Shown: in pieces, positions 16,579 to 24,814 of the stretch
Position numbering within the stretch: position 1 is the stretch's first letter
Layout of the letters: every line of letters starts with the position of its first letter
IMG/VR virus record: IMGVR_UViG_3300036852_000116
Span: 1 to 55,340 of that record
Strand: one strand, 5' to 3'
DNA: 55,340 bases
DNA from: a virus
The notes under the pieces: model-generated
Told to the model about the DNA's origin: nothing
The model's input: only the letters and a program-made list of their open reading frames with translations
Database searches by the model: none
Position numbers and translations under genes: made by a program

Positions 16579-19019
16579 TGATCACCTACCGTTATATCTA
16601 CTTGAATCGGGATGGTTGGTGTGTATCCGAAGTAGCTCTTTAAGGGCAGATTCTCCATTGTGGATTTAATTATCTCTGTGGCCGTCTGGACATAATCATC
16701 ATCAATTTCAAACAGCACAGCATCATGGACGTTGCCGATTATGCTCGCGCGTGATGTATCCAATTTCTGATTGAGGAGTACCATCGAAAGAACCGTGAGG
16801 TCCGAAGCAAATCCCTGAACCGGTGCATTGATAGCTTCTCTTTCGGCTTGACCTTGGAGGAACTCGTCTCCAGAATTGATTGAAGGAAGGTGTCGAACCC
16901 TTCCGATGGGCGAAGAGACATGTTGAAGGTTACGGACGAGCCGCCTTTGACGATCGTGCCACGGAAGTAAGGCTTTGAACTGGTTAAAGAAAGCCTTTCG
17001 ATACTCTTTGGCTTCCTCTTCAGAAACTTTGGTTTGGAATTTTTCATCAGCATATACCCTAAACTTCTTTGGTCCCATCCCATACAGGAAACCGAAGTTG
17101 ACTGCCTTCGCTAGCTTGCGTTCTTCCTTGGTGATGTCCTTCGGATCCTTACCAGTTATCTTTACCGCCGTTTCCAGATGGGCGTCTCGTCCTGATCTAA
17201 ATATTTCTGTAAGTTCTCTATCTCGAGACACCATTGCGGCAATTCTAAGTTCGATTTGGCTAAAGTCAGCCTCGACAAACCTCCTCTCACGTTTCCCTTG
17301 TGCAACCCGAACAGCGTTGGTTTTTCGATTGATACCGATGATTCCTCGAATAAGAACGTTCCTGGGCACCTGTTGCATGTTAGAACTAAGTCTTCCAGTA
17401 ACAGTACCCGAGAGATTGTATGAGGTGAAAAGTCGTGGTTTACCAGCAGCTGCAGTGCGGGCCAGCCAAGAACGACTGTAGGTCGATTCATACTTCTGCC
17501 ATTTCCTGAGCTCCATGAGAAGTCCCACAGCTCTGTGCTTCGTCTTGAGTTTCAGTAAGACTGCTTCCTTAGTAGATGGTTTTCCACTCTTCGGAGTATA
17601 TTCGATAACTGGCAGCTCAAGAATTTCAAAGAAGAACTTGCCTAGGAAGTTACCTGAGAACTTAATTGCTGGTGATCTTATATCCTCGGGAACATATTGC
17701 AACATCTTCTGTCTGGTCCGCTCGATGCGTTCTAAAATCTTCTCGTGCCTCGCGCGTAAGCGCCTCATATCTACTGGGAAGCCATTCGCTTCTATCTCAA
17801 CAAACTCGTTGCACGCTGGCATTACCAAGAGTTTGAAGATTCTTAGAAGTCGTGGTCGTTCCTTAAGCTGAGACCTAAAGAGATGGTAGAGTCGGAGGGT
17901 ATAATCAGTATCTTTCCCGTTGTAAGTTGCCAGAGGACCGAGGGGGTGCGGTCTTCTGAAGTCAATATCATCTTCATATGCGTCGGCACCCAAGAAAGTA
18001 CGCGCAAGGGGTTTAAGCCCGTTTGGTCGGTTCTCATCAAGAAGATGTGCTGCGAGTAGTGTATCGAAGGAGGCACGTAGATTCACTCCCTTCCTGCGCA
18101 TTCCTGACATATCAAACTTAGCGTTATGACCGATCATCTTCTTGCCTTCTAGAGCGACATTCAGAGCTGAGTAGACTTCCTTGATAGGAATGTCCCACTT
18201 CACCTCTGGATGTTCTAGGGCCACAACATAACTAGTTCCGGGTTCCCACGTGAAGGAACAGGTGAGAATGATCCACTTGGGATGCCAGACATGAAGTCCA
18301 CCTTTCTTCGCTTCCTTCCCGGATGCTTGATATCCTGGTCCCCATGACTCGATGTCGAAGGAAATTGGAGTATCCACAGACTCGATCAATTTTAAGAACT
18401 TGGCAAGGCTCTTACTAGATCGGATGATATAACTCTTGGTCTGTGGTCGTGTTTCTTCTCCCGATACTATCCGCGCAAGCGTGCGTAGGTCAGATCTAAA
18501 CATCTCCTCCCATGCTGGTGTACGAATAACCGCAGCTGGGTGGATGGTGGGGAAGTAAGAGATGCCATTCTTCTTGACTAAGGCTCCTCTCCTCCTCATG
18601 ATTCCTTTTACGCCTAGCGTTGCCTGTAGCGCGGCATTTCCAAGTGGAACCACGAACTCAGGCTGAACGGCCCCAATTTCATCCAGTAGGTAATGATTGC
18701 ATGTTCTGATTTCAGTCCTGGTAGGTGTTCGATTGTCCGGAGGTCTACACCTACAAGCATTTGTAACGTAAACACTCTCGCGGGGTAAGCCCACTTCGGA
18801 TAGTACAGCATCCAGATACTTGCCCGCCTTCCCTGCAAACGGCTTGGCTTCATCATCTTCCCTGTACCCGGGAGCTTCACCCACGAGCATAACCCTGCTG
18901 GGAACAGGCCCATCTCCCATAACGCAGACCGACTGCGCGGATAGATGGAGAGGGCATTCCTCGCAATTGGGATTGCGGTATGGCTCCCAAACTTTAAGTC
19001 GCGCATCTTCAGTTACCAT
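16560..19019 (-). CDS. DNA polymerase I with N-terminal family-4 uracil-DNA glycosylase domain
   Basis: An 819-residue fusion. Residues about 1-190 match family-4 UDG: Cys pair CEEC, VGEAPGYREDDEAKPF, AGKAGKYLD, CRCRPPDNRTPT with two more Cys for a 4Fe-4S cluster, and HPAAVIR. Residues about 215-390 are a DEDDy 3'-5' exonuclease (SFDIES, IGHNAKFD, YNGKDTDY). The rest is a family A polymerase: motif A ADFSQIELR, motif B KLAKAVNFGFLYG with Phe at the ddNTP-selectivity position, and motif C VHDAVLFE, where Ala replaces the usual Glu. The same fusion is known from phage SPO1. It should be the replicative enzyme of the phage. The start overlaps the deaminase gene by 11 bases. Confidence 0.93.
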   Translation of the reverse strand: MVTEDARLKVWEPYRNPNCEECPLHLSAQSVCVMGDGPVPSRVMLVGEAPGYREDDEAKPFAGKAGKYLDAVLSEVGLPRESVYVTNACRCRPPDNRTPTRTEIRTCNHYLLDEIGAVQPEFVVPLGNAALQATLGVKGIMRRRGALVKKNGISYFPTIHPAAVIRTPAWEEMFRSDLRTLARIVSGEETRPQTKSYIIRSSKSLAKFLKLIESVDTPISFDIESWGPGYQASGKEAKKGGLHVWHPKWIILTCSFTWEPGTSYVVALEHPEVKWDIPIKEVYSALNVALEGKKMIGHNAKFDMSGMRRKGVNLRASFDTLLAAHLLDENRPNGLKPLARTFLGADAYEDDIDFRRPHPLGPLATYNGKDTDYTLRLYHLFRSQLKERPRLLRIFKLLVMPACNEFVEIEANGFPVDMRRLRARHEKILERIERTRQKMLQYVPEDIRSPAIKFSGNFLGKFFFEILELPVIEYTPKSGKPSTKEAVLLKLKTKHRAVGLLMELRKWQKYESTYSRSWLARTAAAGKPRLFTSYNLSGTVTGRLSSNMQQVPRNVLIRGIIGINRKTNAVRVAQGKRERRFVEADFSQIELRIAAMVSRDRELTEIFRSGRDAHLETAVKITGKDPKDITKEERKLAKAVNFGFLYGMGPKKFRVYADEKFQTKVSEEEAKEYRKAFFNQFKALLPWHDRQRRLVRNLQHVSSPIGRVRHLPSINSGDEFLQGQAEREAINAPVQGFASDLTVLSMVLLNQKLDTSRASIIGNVHDAVLFEIDDDYVQTATEIIKSTMENLPLKSYFGYTPTIPIQVDITVGDHWGEGH

Positions 19020-19458
19020 CTACGGTCCTGACATCACTAGGAAACTGGTGTACTATAATCCCGGCATCCACCATCAATCGCAGACCTCTAGGATCACGAT
19101 AAGAGTGATGATAAACTACTCGGGTGATACCTGCTTCGATGATAAGTGAAGCGCAATTTCCACAGGGAGCGATAGTTGTATAGAGAGTTGTCCCACAACT
19201 TCCTCCTGATATGCCCTGTGAATATCGAATAGCGTTGTCTTCAGCATGAATTGTTCGAGTGCATCCTCCGTGAGTTCCAATAATACACCCGGCCACGTCA
19301 CAGTGAGCTTCTCCGGGCCGTGAACCAACGTAGCCCGAACTAATGATCCGTGAGTCGAGACATAGAATTGCACCGACCTCAGCTCGTGGACATGTTCCTC
19401 GTTTGGCAACAACATGGGCAATCTCCATTAGCATATGATCACGGCTGATTCGAGCCAT
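19009..19458 (-). CDS. dCMP deaminase
   Basis: A 149-residue zinc deaminase that turns dCMP into dUMP. Visible motifs: GTCPRAEVGA, GYVGSRPG, HCD...GC, CTRTIHAEDNAI (zinc His and catalytic Glu) and APCGNCASLII (two zinc Cys). The ATG at 19458 begins one base after the stop of the upstream gene; earlier in-frame starts would overlap that gene by 35-134 bases. It lies between a TS/hydroxymethylase-like gene and the polymerase, so it feeds the phage pyrimidine pool and could also act on a hydroxymethylated dCMP if one is made. Confidence 0.9.
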   Translation of the reverse strand: MARISRDHMLMEIAHVVAKRGTCPRAEVGAILCLDSRIISSGYVGSRPGEAHCDVAGCIIGTHGGCTRTIHAEDNAIRYSQGISGGSCGTTLYTTIAPCGNCASLIIEAGITRVVYHHSYRDPRGLRLMVDAGIIVHQFPSDVRTVDGN

Positions 19459-19459
19459 A

Positions 19460-20128
19460 TCAGAATACTCCAGCCACGTCCTTCTGGTAAACATGGAGAG
19501 ATCCGATCCAGTGGGTAAATCGACCTGCTGGGATTCCAGTCTCTGCCGCCACGTATTCCTGAAGTTTCCGTGAGAGGTATTGGTCATTCTCAAAGTGTGT
19601 TGCGAAGTCTGCCGATCGTTGCATATATCTCATATGCAATTGCCCGCCACGATTGATGAAGAAGTATCCTAGTGAACATGGAACTCTCTTCTTTCCCAAT
19701 CTGAGTGGGTCCGTGAAACTCTCCCATACAGATAAGAAAAGCTGTCGACTTTCGGGATGAACTTTAAGTTCTTTAATGATGTAAGGTAATGTGTCTGAGT
19801 AGCGTTCTCCATAAGAATATCCAAACCCACGATCAGCAAATTCTTGCCATACTTCTGGTCTGAGTTTCCAAGCCTCAGCTGCACCTGGCCAGACGAAGTT
19901 TATCCTCTCTTTAAACTCAACATCTGCCCACGGTTGGTTGGGATTGAGATCTTCCAATCTTGGGGCCAGAATCATGTATTCATAGTCTAGAAGTTCACGA
20001 GTATCGTAATCTGGATCATTGGAGATATCCTTATCCTGCATAGTCTGTGGATGTACACTAACACCAAGCTCTGCCAGGTCCCGCTTGATCTCGTTGTTAG
20101 CCTGCTTGAAGTCCGAGAAGGATCTCAT
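19460..20128 (-). CDS. Thymidylate synthase superfamily protein, dCMP hydroxymethylase-like
   Basis: A 222-residue enzyme. Superfamily marks: FGYSYGERY (phosphate loop), SRQ after the HPE segment, catalytic Cys in RVPCSLGY, MQRSAD and GSLHVY. Two local features resemble T4 gp42 dCMP hydroxymethylase more than thymidylate synthase: the sequence F-x-N-D-x-Y after RSAD, where synthases have PFNI with Asn contacting the uracil ring, and GSLHVY, identical in gp42. By that comparison an Asp replaces the uracil-contacting Asn, so the substrate may be dCMP. It is shorter than most synthases and lacks their C-terminal region. Neighbours are dCMP deaminase and a second TS-like gene. Confidence 0.75.
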   Translation of the reverse strand: MRSFSDFKQANNEIKRDLAELGVSVHPQTMQDKDISNDPDYDTRELLDYEYMILAPRLEDLNPNQPWADVEFKERINFVWPGAAEAWKLRPEVWQEFADRGFGYSYGERYSDTLPYIIKELKVHPESRQLFLSVWESFTDPLRLGKKRVPCSLGYFFINRGGQLHMRYMQRSADFATHFENDQYLSRKLQEYVAAETGIPAGRFTHWIGSLHVYQKDVAGVF

Positions 20129-21011
20129 CTTCTTCGACGTCCTGTTCTGATTCAGTAACGATATCTAGTGATCGCTTGCCCTTACCCGTGAGAACAAGTT
20201 CGCTTGCCTCCCGAGAAGTCAGCCTACGGTTGATTTTCTTGCGTGCTTCCCATCCTTTCAATGTAAGATTGTCCACAGGGAGCGATCTGTAGATGCCCTG
20301 CTCTACTCGATCTAGTTTTTGCTTCCATCTCCTGGCTGCTCTCCACGGAATATCATCTGCCGGACGATTCATGTAGTCGATGTAGTATTGGATTGACTCT
20401 GCGATCCTGTCCTCGCGCGCGAGATATTTATCGACTAAGTTCCACCTGGTCAGTGGTACTAGAACCTCTACCATCTTAATGATGAAGTTAGCACAGTGTA
20501 CTTCTAAAGCTATCTCTTCTTGTGGGATTTTGAGTCTCTCAGCAATTCTTCGAGCAACGAAGTCCGAGAGAGCGTAGTCAGCAACTCCTGAGAAGCCAAG
20601 AGATTGGGCGCGAGTATATAGAGAGAGGACGGGTTTCGGCTTGCGACGGAAGCTAAAACCCATAAGGCAATTTCCCCACTGGTGTACGGCCTTCTTCCCA
20701 GTAAAATTAGGTGGGACGATCTTGAAGGTCCAGAGTGCATCATATGTTTTCACATTCCCAGCATTGTTGATCCACGCATGGAGACTCTCAACATCTACGT
20801 ACTGTCCGGTGAACTTCGACCACTTGGTGATTGTAAGGTCAATATCGCCCAGATCAAAATCGAATACAGCACTATCAGCACGCAGGAGATTACCAAACGA
20901 ATGGACGATGTTTCGCTGATAGAAATCGATAACACCAGGCTTGTCGTCAAGCATACTGAAGTAAGCAGATTTCCAAGCAGTTTTGATATCTGGATGTGTC
21001 TCAATGATCAC
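20097..21011 (-). CDS. Divergent thymidylate-synthase-like protein, possible base-modification enzyme
   Basis: A 304-residue protein. The GTG at 21011 is chosen because it overlaps the upstream stop (GTGA) and follows GGAG; the longer frame would begin inside the previous gene with a Ser-rich stretch that looks non-native. Residues about 130-210 can be read as a degenerate synthase core: NCLMGFSFR with a Cys in the active-site position, then LSLYTRAQSLGF and a helix DYALSDFVARRIAERLKIP, corresponding to QRSxD and the helix after it. The usual C-terminal motif is missing. The last 130 residues are helical and charged. Which base or nucleotide it handles is unknown. The TS relation is my reading and is tentative. 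Confidence 0.5.
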   Translation of the reverse strand: MIIETHPDIKTAWKSAYFSMLDDKPGVIDFYQRNIVHSFGNLLRADSAVFDFDLGDIDLTITKWSKFTGQYVDVESLHAWINNAGNVKTYDALWTFKIVPPNFTGKKAVHQWGNCLMGFSFRRKPKPVLSLYTRAQSLGFSGVADYALSDFVARRIAERLKIPQEEIALEVHCANFIIKMVEVLVPLTRWNLVDKYLAREDRIAESIQYYIDYMNRPADDIPWRAARRWKQKLDRVEQGIYRSLPVDNLTLKGWEARKKINRRLTSREASELVLTGKGKRSLDIVTESEQDVEEDEILLGLQAG

Positions 21012-21280
21012 CTGCCACTCTCCGCTTGACGCTGACGACGAAGATCGGCGGCTGCCAGAGCCTGAGTTACTAACTCTAAGAATTCGCTTTTCTTGAGGAT
21101 TCCTAGCTGAATCAGCACGGTAAGACAAACCGAGACTTCTGCATGCATCACGCTAGGTTCACCATACTGCCTGATCAGTCTATCCCTGAATGGCATCTTA
21201 TCATCAGCTGGTATTCCATACGCCATATCACTCTGTGGGAATGGGACATAGATGTGGGGTTTGGGTCGATTGGGTGCCAT
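21008..21280 (-). CDS. Hypothetical 90-residue protein of the pyrimidine operon
   Basis: Starts at an ATG overlapping the upstream stop by one base (TGATG) and ends with GTGA coupling to the TS-like gene. Two parts are visible: a Pro-rich N-terminus (PKPHIYVPFPQSD) and a C-terminal helix (LGILKKSEFLELVTQALAAA). Tight coupling on both sides suggests it works with the nucleotide enzymes, but no family is recognised. Confidence 0.6.
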   Translation of the reverse strand: MAPNRPKPHIYVPFPQSDMAYGIPADDKMPFRDRLIRQYGEPSVMHAEVSVCLTVLIQLGILKKSEFLELVTQALAAADLRRQRQAESGR

Positions 21281-21693
21281 CAGTAGTTGCTCTCCTGTCT
21301 AAAAAGATTTACTTCAGATTTCTTGAAATATAGCTTGTAGAGATCCTCTGCAGTCAACCCAGATTTGATAGCCCATCTGATGTAAAAGTGGAAACCATCA
21401 GCCATCTCTTCGAAGTAGTGATCCTCATCCGTGATCACTGGAGTTTGTTTCCATGGTTTATTCTTCAAGCAGTTGGTGGCTTCGGAGATTTCTTCAACAA
21501 TACGGTAAGCAGCGTCCTTGAGATACCGCTGGAATCCATAATCGTTGAGATCTCTACTAGGTGGGCTTGGGAACCCGTTGGCGGTTTCAATGGATTCGTA
21601 CTGATCCTCAAGCTCTTGTTGTCGGTTAAAAATGTTTTGGAGCCAGTCGCCATCTTCGGGCGCCTCTGTGTCAATATCTTTGATGTTAACCAT
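21280..21693 (-). CDS. All-alpha NTP pyrophosphohydrolase, dimeric dUTPase-like
   Basis: A 137-residue protein. The ATG at 21693 overlaps the kinase stop (TAATG); a longer in-frame start inside the kinase gene is unlikely. The metal-binding pattern of the MazG/dimeric dUTPase superfamily is present: YRIVEEISEATN (E-E-x2-E), then KNKPWKQ, then EEMADGFHFYIRWAI (E-x2-D), and the end YFKKSEVNLFRQ, as in dimeric dUTPases (KxxVNxxRQ). Such enzymes hydrolyse dUTP, or in some phages dTTP or modified dUTP, to keep a nucleotide out of DNA. That fits the neighbouring synthase-like, deaminase and kinase genes. Confidence 0.75.
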   Translation of the reverse strand: MVNIKDIDTEAPEDGDWLQNIFNRQQELEDQYESIETANGFPSPPSRDLNDYGFQRYLKDAAYRIVEEISEATNCLKNKPWKQTPVITDEDHYFEEMADGFHFYIRWAIKSGLTAEDLYKLYFKKSEVNLFRQESNY

Positions 21694-22232
21694 TATACGT
21701 AGATATACCTCATCACTCGCTTCAGGAGAGGTTGTATTCCTTCGGTCCAATCATACTTCATAAAGTTTCCATTGTAGTGAGGTGCTTCTTCTAACATAAG
21801 TTTGTCATAGGCAATCAATAGATCTTTAAACTTCTCATGTACTCCTATCATCTGGTCATTGGTCTTAGAATCTCTGTCGATAATTTGTGCGGGCGGGCGA
21901 CAGTAGATCAAGAAGGCATATTTCCTCAAGAACTCTTGCACATACTTTCGAACTGCTACTGGCATATCCATCTTGTTACGAAGCACAGGACCGTAAACAA
22001 ACTCAGGGTAGAAGAACCTATCGTGAACCACCACCTTTTCCATAGGGTTCTCAGCTAGTTTCTCCATCCACCATGTGGGCATGGGTGATTTACCTGGAGT
22101 GTGATCTCGGTTGTACCCAACTATTAGATGTCCATTATCTCCCAGGAATTCCATCAGTTGGTCAGCGAGAGTTGTCTTCCCAGAACCATCCATCCCATCG
22201 ATCAAGATTCTAGCATAAGGTCTAAATTTCAT
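21693..22232 (-). CDS. Thymidylate/deoxynucleotide monophosphate kinase
   Basis: A 179-residue P-loop kinase: IDGMDGSGKTTLADQL (Walker A), HDRFFYPEFVYGP (substrate-binding D-R-F/Y), and a lid region DRDSKTNDQMIG. The ATG at 22232 has AGGAGG four bases upstream; the upstream in-frame ATG lies in the -10 box. The enzyme would phosphorylate dTMP or a modified dNMP such as hydroxymethyl-dUMP or -dCMP. It is the first gene after a strong promoter and heads the leftward pyrimidine and replication operon. Confidence 0.85.
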   Translation of the reverse strand: MKFRPYARILIDGMDGSGKTTLADQLMEFLGDNGHLIVGYNRDHTPGKSPMPTWWMEKLAENPMEKVVVHDRFFYPEFVYGPVLRNKMDMPVAVRKYVQEFLRKYAFLIYCRPPAQIIDRDSKTNDQMIGVHEKFKDLLIAYDKLMLEEAPHYNGNFMKYDWTEGIQPLLKRVMRYIYV

Positions 22233-22250
22233 GGCGCCTCCTGTGGTTCC

Positions 22251-22279
22251 ATTATAATACATCTAAGATCATTTGTCAA
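22251..22279 (-). promoter_or_regulatory. Promoter of the pyrimidine-replication operon
   Basis: Minus strand: TTGACA (22279-22274), 17-base spacer, TATAAT (22256-22251). The -35 box contains the TGA stop codon of the upstream helicase gene. The mRNA leader is about 12 bases and holds AGGAGG. Confidence 0.85.
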
Positions 22280-23709
22280 TGTCCATTGGGACGGAGAATC
22301 CTTGGATCATGAACGATAGCGTGAGCTAAATCACCTTTATCTTTCAGGATGGTAAGTGTAAGTGCATCGATAGTTCTGGGTACGACCAAGTGATAGTAAG
22401 TAACCTTATTCCTCTGACCGTGACGATGGAGTCTATCCTGTGCCTGAACGTAATTGGCGTAGGCATAGTCCAAGCTGTAAAAGATAGCCACAGAAGACGC
22501 AGTGAGATCAATCCCAAGGCTGCCCGCCTGAATCTGCGCAATGAACACTTTAGTTCTATCATCATTCTGGAACCTCTCAATTAAACTGTCGCGTTGGTTG
22601 TGCGGGACACTTCCGGACAGTATTAAGGGCTCAATCTTGAACTTCTTCTTGATCGCCTCTTCTATCCGTTCAATATCCTTGCGAAACCTAACGAAGATGA
22701 CAACTTTCTTCTGCTGTGCGATAATATCATCTAACAGGTCCATGCAAACGTTAAGCTTGCTGTTATCAAATACGCGGATCTGATCGTTAACGTCTTTGAT
22801 GAAGCCCGAGGTGATCTGTGAGAGGCGGAGAATCTTGACCAGTACGATAGCTGCTGTGGCATGAGTCTCCTCGATCTCAATGATCATCTCTTTCGCCATC
22901 TTCCGGTAATAGTCCATAGCTTTCTGTCCAAGTTCGACCGGGACAGTTACGAACACTTTCTCTGGGAGGTCGATGGCCTGCTCTTTCTTGATGCGGAAAG
23001 TATTGCCCCGTACCTTCCCCACAAGTTCGTCTAGGTGTTTGTATCCTTTGAGCTGGTACCTTCCCCACCCGCCCCAAATCCCAAACCGGTTCTTGAAGCG
23101 ATACCAGTTACTCCCAAAGATCGCTGAGTCTATGAACCGAAATTGCCCAAATATGTCGAGAGGGCTCTTTGTAATTGGAGTACCAGTGAGAACAAGACGT
23201 TGTTCGGCGAATCCTCCAATTCTAGCAGCCGCTTTAGACTGCTTCGCTGTTGAAGACTTAATTCGATGTCCTTCGTCACAGATAACGAGGTCTGGTCCCC
23301 ACTTCTCCAAGAGATCTTCAATTCTATTTCTACCGTCTCCACGCCATATGCCTTCATAGTTAATGATCAACCAATCTTGTGTAGGCTGTGGGCTCCTGAT
23401 CATGCGTCTTATAGAGGCAGCACGTTCAGGAGTTGAACCTGTCAGGACTCTCACTCGTGCGAAGAATGGAAGGTGTTGCTTGATCTGTCTCTGCCACACT
23501 CCGATCACAGATAATGGGCAGATTACTAGCACCCGCTTGACTTCGTAGTTGTGATAACCTATGCCAGCCCAGTCGATCGCTACCTTCGTCTTGCCCGTGC
23601 CCATCTCCATGAAGAGCCCGGCCTTACCATCTAGTGTCTGGATCTTGTTGAGTGCCCTGAGTTGATATCTGTATGGCTTAGTCTTGAACTTATACTTAAC
23701 TTTCGACAC
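22276..23709 (-). CDS. SNF2-family DNA helicase/translocase
   Basis: A 477-residue superfamily 2 ATPase. N-terminal Q-motif-like YRYQLRALNKI, Walker A LFMEMGTGKTKVA, DEGH box, LVLTGTPITKSPLDIF, and in the second lobe LILSGSVPHNQR, QAGSLGIDLTASS and AQDRLHRHGQ (motif VI). The LTGTPI and RLHRHGQ forms are typical of SNF2-type translocases, which many phages encode near the replication genes to move along or remodel DNA. It starts at GTG and overlaps the upstream gene by 14 bases. Confidence 0.92.
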   Translation of the reverse strand: MSKVKYKFKTKPYRYQLRALNKIQTLDGKAGLFMEMGTGKTKVAIDWAGIGYHNYEVKRVLVICPLSVIGVWQRQIKQHLPFFARVRVLTGSTPERAASIRRMIRSPQPTQDWLIINYEGIWRGDGRNRIEDLLEKWGPDLVICDEGHRIKSSTAKQSKAAARIGGFAEQRLVLTGTPITKSPLDIFGQFRFIDSAIFGSNWYRFKNRFGIWGGWGRYQLKGYKHLDELVGKVRGNTFRIKKEQAIDLPEKVFVTVPVELGQKAMDYYRKMAKEMIIEIEETHATAAIVLVKILRLSQITSGFIKDVNDQIRVFDNSKLNVCMDLLDDIIAQQKKVVIFVRFRKDIERIEEAIKKKFKIEPLILSGSVPHNQRDSLIERFQNDDRTKVFIAQIQAGSLGIDLTASSVAIFYSLDYAYANYVQAQDRLHRHGQRNKVTYYHLVVPRTIDALTLTILKDKGDLAHAIVHDPRILRPNGH

Positions 23710-24133
23710 GTGGGAATACCTTAACTCTCACTCCTGCATATCTAGATATCTTGATCATATCAACTGTACCACGAGAGACAGACAAGTCACGATGGAAAGC
23801 AAGAACCATGCCATCTTCACCTGTCTTCTCCATCCATTTCAGCATTAGTCTCAGTTGTTTACGGTTGCGTCTTGGACCGGCAGGCTTTCCATACTTTTCC
23901 CATTCTGCGGGAGTAGACTTCATTGGTGTACTACTAATCCATGCCCAATATCTACTACACTGATCAGCACCTGGTGCTTCACCTTGATAAAGTTTGGTGA
24001 TTCCATATTTCTGATCTACTTTGGCAAGTATTGCCATCATATAGTTGAAGTCACGTTTACCCTCTCGAGTAGGACCAACTTCAAATAAGAAATCATTAGC
24101 CCAATGACGATCACCACAGACTAAGACAATCAA
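23696..24133 (-). CDS. SLOG-family (DUF2493/YspA-like) protein
   Basis: A 145-residue protein with the Rossmann-like SLOG pattern: VCGDRHWANDF at the N-terminus, LYQGEAPGADQCSRYWA (the G-x-A-x-G-A-D motif), PAEWEKYGKPAGPRRNRKQL and a C-terminal SRGTVDMIKISRYAG. SLOG domains bind nucleotides or nucleotide-sugar ligands and are linked to signalling and nucleotide processing in phages and defence systems. The start is TTG, overlapping the previous stop (TTGA). Confidence 0.8.
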   Translation of the reverse strand: MIVLVCGDRHWANDFLFEVGPTREGKRDFNYMMAILAKVDQKYGITKLYQGEAPGADQCSRYWAWISSTPMKSTPAEWEKYGKPAGPRRNRKQLRLMLKWMEKTGEDGMVLAFHRDLSVSRGTVDMIKISRYAGVRVKVFPRVES

Positions 24134-24324
24134 GTTGCTTCCTCGTCTACGACCTCAACATCCTCATCCATAATAGGATTAACTGAGCAAACTGGATATG
24201 GACGTGGATATCCATGACGGAAGACGTTCTCCACAGCTCCCGCTCTTGTCGCTGTTTGTTGTTTGCCATAGTTGATCCTCACCACGGGATTCTTGCAATG
24301 AGTACAGATCTCTTTCTCAGACAT
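24130..24324 (-). CDS. Small zinc-binding protein
   Basis: A 64-residue protein. The ATG at 24324 is preferred to the preceding in-frame TTG. CTHCKNPVVR near the N-terminus gives one C-x2-C pair, followed by a single later Cys (PVCSVNP) and an acidic tail. No family is recognised. The ORF is coupled to the SLOG gene downstream (TTGA) and overlaps the upstream gene by eight bases. Confidence 0.6.
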   Translation of the reverse strand: MSEKEICTHCKNPVVRINYGKQQTATRAGAVENVFRHGYPRPYPVCSVNPIMDEDVEVVDEEAT

Positions 24325-24721
24325 CAATTCCCTCGTACTTCATGAGTTTTTTCAAGATATCCATCTCCGTCATATGATCTAAGAACCCATTGTACTTCTT
24401 AACCCAGAATTCGTTAGTAGAGATAAGGCAGACTGGACACCTCATGAATGCTTCGCTAGTGTAGGTGGGGTGCTTGATAGCAATCAATCTGAAGTGACGG
24501 AATTTAACACAGTAGGGACACCACAACATTCCAGGTCTTCGTTTAAGTTCTTGCTTGGCACCCGGAGGAAAAGCGTGACCAGTACTGATGATGTTTGGCT
24601 TCAGACCATCCCGCTTCAGGTCTTTAGCATATAAGATAGCCTCTGTGGGTTTTGGTCCGTTGAAGAGTTTGCGGAATTTCTTCCCTTCCTGGTTTCTCCA
24701 TAGTACCATCCACTTCTGCAT
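24317..24721 (-). CDS. Zinc-ribbon protein, first gene of the leftward early operon
   Basis: A 134-residue protein. The second half has the pattern WCPYCVKFRHF ... MRCPVCLIST, two C-x2-C pairs about 30 residues apart, as in small phage zinc ribbons. The N-terminal 50 residues (MQKWMVLWRNQEGKKFRKLF) form strands with a helix that handles positional arguments similar to AP2-like DNA-binding folds in phages, but that resemblance is weak. It is the first gene after the minus-strand promoter of the divergent pair. Confidence 0.65.
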   Translation of the reverse strand: MQKWMVLWRNQEGKKFRKLFNGPKPTEAILYAKDLKRDGLKPNIISTGHAFPPGAKQELKRRPGMLWCPYCVKFRHFRLIAIKHPTYTSEAFMRCPVCLISTNEFWVKKYNGFLDHMTEMDILKKLMKYEGIDV

Positions 24722-24756
24722 TGGGCTAATCTGTCCCCTGTCTATATGGCCCTGTC

Positions 24757-24785
24757 ATAATATACCATCACAGTTCCTTTGTCAA
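24757..24785 (-). promoter_or_regulatory. Leftward early promoter of the divergent pair
   Basis: Minus strand: TTGACA (24785-24780), 17-base spacer, TATTAT (24762-24757), one mismatch from consensus. The expected start point near 24750 gives a leader of about 29 bases before the zinc-ribbon gene. Confidence 0.8.
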
Positions 24786-24814
24786 GGACCAAGTTTAACT
24801 AGTTCACCTTAGGT

